A DNA stretch of 64,000 nt from Astrobacterium formosum (lineage in GTDB: Bacteria > Pseudomonadota > Alphaproteobacteria > Rhizobiales > Xanthobacteraceae): the NCBI GenBank assembly GCA_030848545.1, contig JAVDCA010000003.1, positions 248,001 to 312,000 on the forward strand, read 5' to 3'. Within the stretch, counting starts at the first letter, position 1. Every line of letters begins with the position of its first letter. Positions 62,498 to 64,000 of the stretch are shown piece by piece. The position numbers and the translations under genes are program-made. A model generated the notes under the pieces. That model made no database searches, was not told where the DNA came from, and saw nothing but the letters and a program-made list of their open reading frames with translations.

Positions 62498-62863
62498 TCA
62501 CCCGGCCGCGGCGGCCCGGCGGCGTCGGGTCGCAGCCTTGGCCGGACGGCGCGCGGAGGCGACGACGGCATCCAGGAGTCCTGGAAAGCGGGCGTCGAGA
62601 TCGGCGCGGCGCAGCGACATGAAGCGCGAAGTTCCCGATATGCGGGTCGACACGACGCCGGCACTGCGCAGCTTGCCCAAATGGTAGGCGAGATTGGTCT
62701 TGCTGCCGAGGTCGAGAAAAGTGCCGCAGCGCACCTCCGGTTCGTCCCCCGCCGCGAGACGCGACACGATGGCGAGACGGGTCGGATCGCTCAACGCCTC
62801 CAGGACGTTGGCGAGATCGAGCTGGGCCAGATCGGGTTGCGGCAAGGCGCGCATGGACTTCAT
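62498..62863 (-). CDS. ArsR-family winged-helix repressor
   Basis: A 121-residue regulator: LANVLEALSDPTRLAIVSRLAAG, then KTNLAYHLGKLRSAGVVSTRISGTSRFMSLR, with recognition helix around NLAYHLGKLR. No CxC metal site of classic ArsR is seen; one Cys lies in VRCGTF. The basic C-terminal tail (KAATRRRR) is extra. ATG 62863 is preferred; a TTG at 62896 would lie inside the putative operator. It is divergent from the MFS gene, which it probably represses. Confidence 0.88.
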   Translation of the reverse strand: MKSMRALPQPDLAQLDLANVLEALSDPTRLAIVSRLAAGDEPEVRCGTFLDLGSKTNLAYHLGKLRSAGVVSTRISGTSRFMSLRRADLDARFPGLLDAVVASARRPAKAATRRRRAAAAG

Positions 62864-62888
62864 ATAGCGCCGCGCCTCATCAATTTCA

Positions 62889-62911
62889 ATGTTCAATAAT
62901 ATTAGAACTAT
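62889..62911 (-). promoter_or_regulatory. Candidate ArsR operator 1 (arsR side)
   Basis: ATGTTCAA-N7/8-GAACTAT: imperfect dyad of the same half sites (GTTCAA, GAACTAT) as the palindrome at 62938, sitting just upstream of the arsR ATG. Confidence 0.55.
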
Positions 62912-62937
62912 TCATTGGCGCGTTCCCGGCGGGCTCC

Positions 62938-62961
62938 ATAGTTCAAGATGCATTGAACTAT
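62938..62961 (+). promoter_or_regulatory. Candidate ArsR operator 2 (MFS side)
   Basis: Perfect palindrome ATAGTTCAA-GATGCA-TTGAACTAT, 19 bp before the MFS start. A plausible promoter (TTGGCG at 62915, CATAGT at 62937, 16-bp spacer) overlaps it, so binding would block transcription. Confidence 0.7.
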
Positions 62962-62979
62962 TGAATGAAGGAGCTGCCC

Positions 62980-64000
62980 ATGTTCCCCCGTCTGGTCTGG
63001 CTCGCCCTCGGCACCTTCGCGGTGGGCACCGAGAGCTTCGTGGTCGCCCCCCTGCTGCCGGCGATCGCCGGCGATCTCGGCGTGCCGATCGTCGCCGCCG
63101 GATGGCTGGTGACCGTATTCGCCCTCTTCTACGCTTTCGGCGCGCCCGTGCTCACGGTCGCGCTCGCCAGTGTGGAGCGCAAGCGCCTGCTGGTCGGCGC
63201 CCTCGGCGCCTTCGTGATCGCCAACCTGTTCGCCGCCATGGCGCAGAGCTTCACGCAACTCCTCCTCGCCCGCGCCGCGCTGGCGCTGGTGGCCGGCCTC
63301 TACATGGCGAGCGCCAACGCGGTCGCGACCGCCATGGTCGAGCCCCATCAACGCGGTCGCGCCATCGCCATCGTGGTCGGGGGCTCGGCGGCCGCGACTG
63401 CGCTGGGCGTGCCGATCGGCTCGTTTCTGGGCAATACTGCCGACTGGCGCATGACCTTCATGATGATCGCCGCCTTCGCGGCGGTCGGCGTCGTCGGGCT
63501 CGCCTTCGGGCTCAAGCGCGATCTGCCGCGCAGCGTCTCGACACTGTCCGAGCGGCTCGCGGTCGGCCGGCGGTCGGACATCCTGCACGGACTGATGGTG
63601 ACGTTCCTGTTCGCGGTCGGGCTGTCCGTCGTATTCACCTATCTGGCGCCGCTGCTCACCCGTGCCGCCGGTTTCGACGCCGGCATGATCAGCGCGGCGC
63701 TGCTCGTCTGGGGCCTCTCGGCCGCGGCCGGCAACGCGCTCGGCGGCATCGCCGCCGATCGGGTGGGCTCCGAATGGACGTTGCGGCTCGGCCTGCTCAC
63801 CCTCGCAGCGGCGTTCGGCCTGATCGGATTTGCGGCGACCGTACTCGGTCCCGCCTCGGCCGGACCGGTGATGATCGCGGCCGTCGGCTTCTGGGGCGCG
63901 GCAGGCTGGGCGGTGTTCGCGGCGCAGATGACCCACCTCGCCCGCCTCGCCCCGCAGGTCGCCGTGGTGACGCTCTCCCTCAACGCCTCGATCTTCTATG
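62980..64000 (+). CDS. MFS (DHA1-type) efflux transporter, 3' truncated by window
   Basis: An open frame from ATG 62980, 7 bp after GAAGGAG, running off the window after 340 codons. MFPRLVWLALGTFAVGTESFVVAPLLPAIAGDLG is the first helix of AraJ/YdhP-like DHA1 transporters, with motif A-like ASVERKRLLVGALG and motif C region GSAAATALGVPIGSFLG. At least ten membrane helices are visible. It exports small molecules (sugars, drugs). Controlled by the divergent ArsR gene. A usual length of about 390 residues would place the stop about 150 bp beyond the window. Confidence 0.9.
   Translation, partial: MFPRLVWLALGTFAVGTESFVVAPLLPAIAGDLGVPIVAAGWLVTVFALFYAFGAPVLTVALASVERKRLLVGALGAFVIANLFAAMAQSFTQLLLARAALALVAGLYMASANAVATAMVEPHQRGRAIAIVVGGSAAATALGVPIGSFLGNTADWRMTFMMIAAFAAVGVVGLAFGLKRDLPRSVSTLSERLAVGRRSDILHGLMVTFLFAVGLSVVFTYLAPLLTRAAGFDAGMISAALLVWGLSAAAGNALGGIAADRVGSEWTLRLGLLTLAAAFGLIGFAATVLGPASAGPVMIAAVGFWGAAGWAVFAAQMTHLARLAPQVAVVTLSLNASIFY

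Overview
This is a G+C-rich (by eye about two thirds G+C), densely coding chromosomal segment of an alphaproteobacterium, most likely a member of the Hyphomicrobiales/Rhizobiales near the Bradyrhizobium/Rhodopseudomonas/Xanthobacteraceae group. The clues are a fused cytochrome b-c1 gene (fbcH) behind a Rieske gene, three Omp25/Omp31-type porins, an MbfA membrane ferritin, the order cca-DUF6111-NUDIX-DUF1285 divergent from moxR-DUF58-DUF4159, and many dispersed palindromic repeats at gene ends. I see no rRNA, tRNA, CRISPR array, prophage or insertion sequence. Most genes are housekeeping or metabolic.

Layout. 1-3655: the 3' end of an HpcH/HpaI-type aldolase, then a complete tripartite tricarboxylate transporter (tctB-tctA-tctC) closed by a terminator. 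3.8-8.1 kb: a DMT exporter, a small unknown protein, an Rsm22-type methyltransferase, LemA and an M48 metalloprotease. 8.2-9.9 kb: two consecutive ParA-like P-loop proteins, the second with an altered Walker A. 10-11.4 kb (minus): split YeeE/YedE sulfur-transport halves plus a DUF2892 protein, with a site upstream that fits the persulfide-sensor (SqrR/BigR) pattern. 11.6-17.8 kb (minus): a lactonase, apt, a small secreted Gly-rich protein, mtnP and the bc1 genes; apt and mtnP form an adenine salvage pair.

18.1-25.0 kb: trmL, then three outer-membrane barrels, one of them a double barrel, interleaved with hemF, an acidic-tailed DUF2158 protein and a TauE exporter. 25.1-28.5 kb (minus): a surface-glycan pair, a GT9-like transferase and a WbsX-FkbM fusion. 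28.8-32.1 kb (minus): cca, DUF6111, NUDIX and DUF1285. 32.4-39.3 kb (plus): a Bat-like operon of moxR, DUF58, DUF4159 and a membrane protein with overlapping or closely spaced cistrons. 39.5-46.7 kb: a frameshifted HdeA-type gene, a GNAT, a glutathionyl-hydroquinone reductase, DUF2147, NUDIX, mbfA with an orphan terminator in its leader, a phosphoesterase and small unknowns.

46.8-49.5 kb: the most unusual block, an HTH-methyltransferase fusion followed by a MetF-like protein, preceded by a leader RNA with alternative pairings and by a tiny divergent Cys-rich ORF. 49.8-53.2 kb: kduD-kduI with a GntR regulator and a divergent FAH-family gene (hexuronate-type catabolism). 53.2-64 kb: glgX, a LysE exporter, an orphan Bug binding protein, a Cache chemoreceptor, a double-PilZ protein, a thioesterase, a lipid/diacylglycerol kinase, a Uma2 protein, and a divergent ArsR-MFS pair with two matching palindromic operators; the MFS gene runs off the window.
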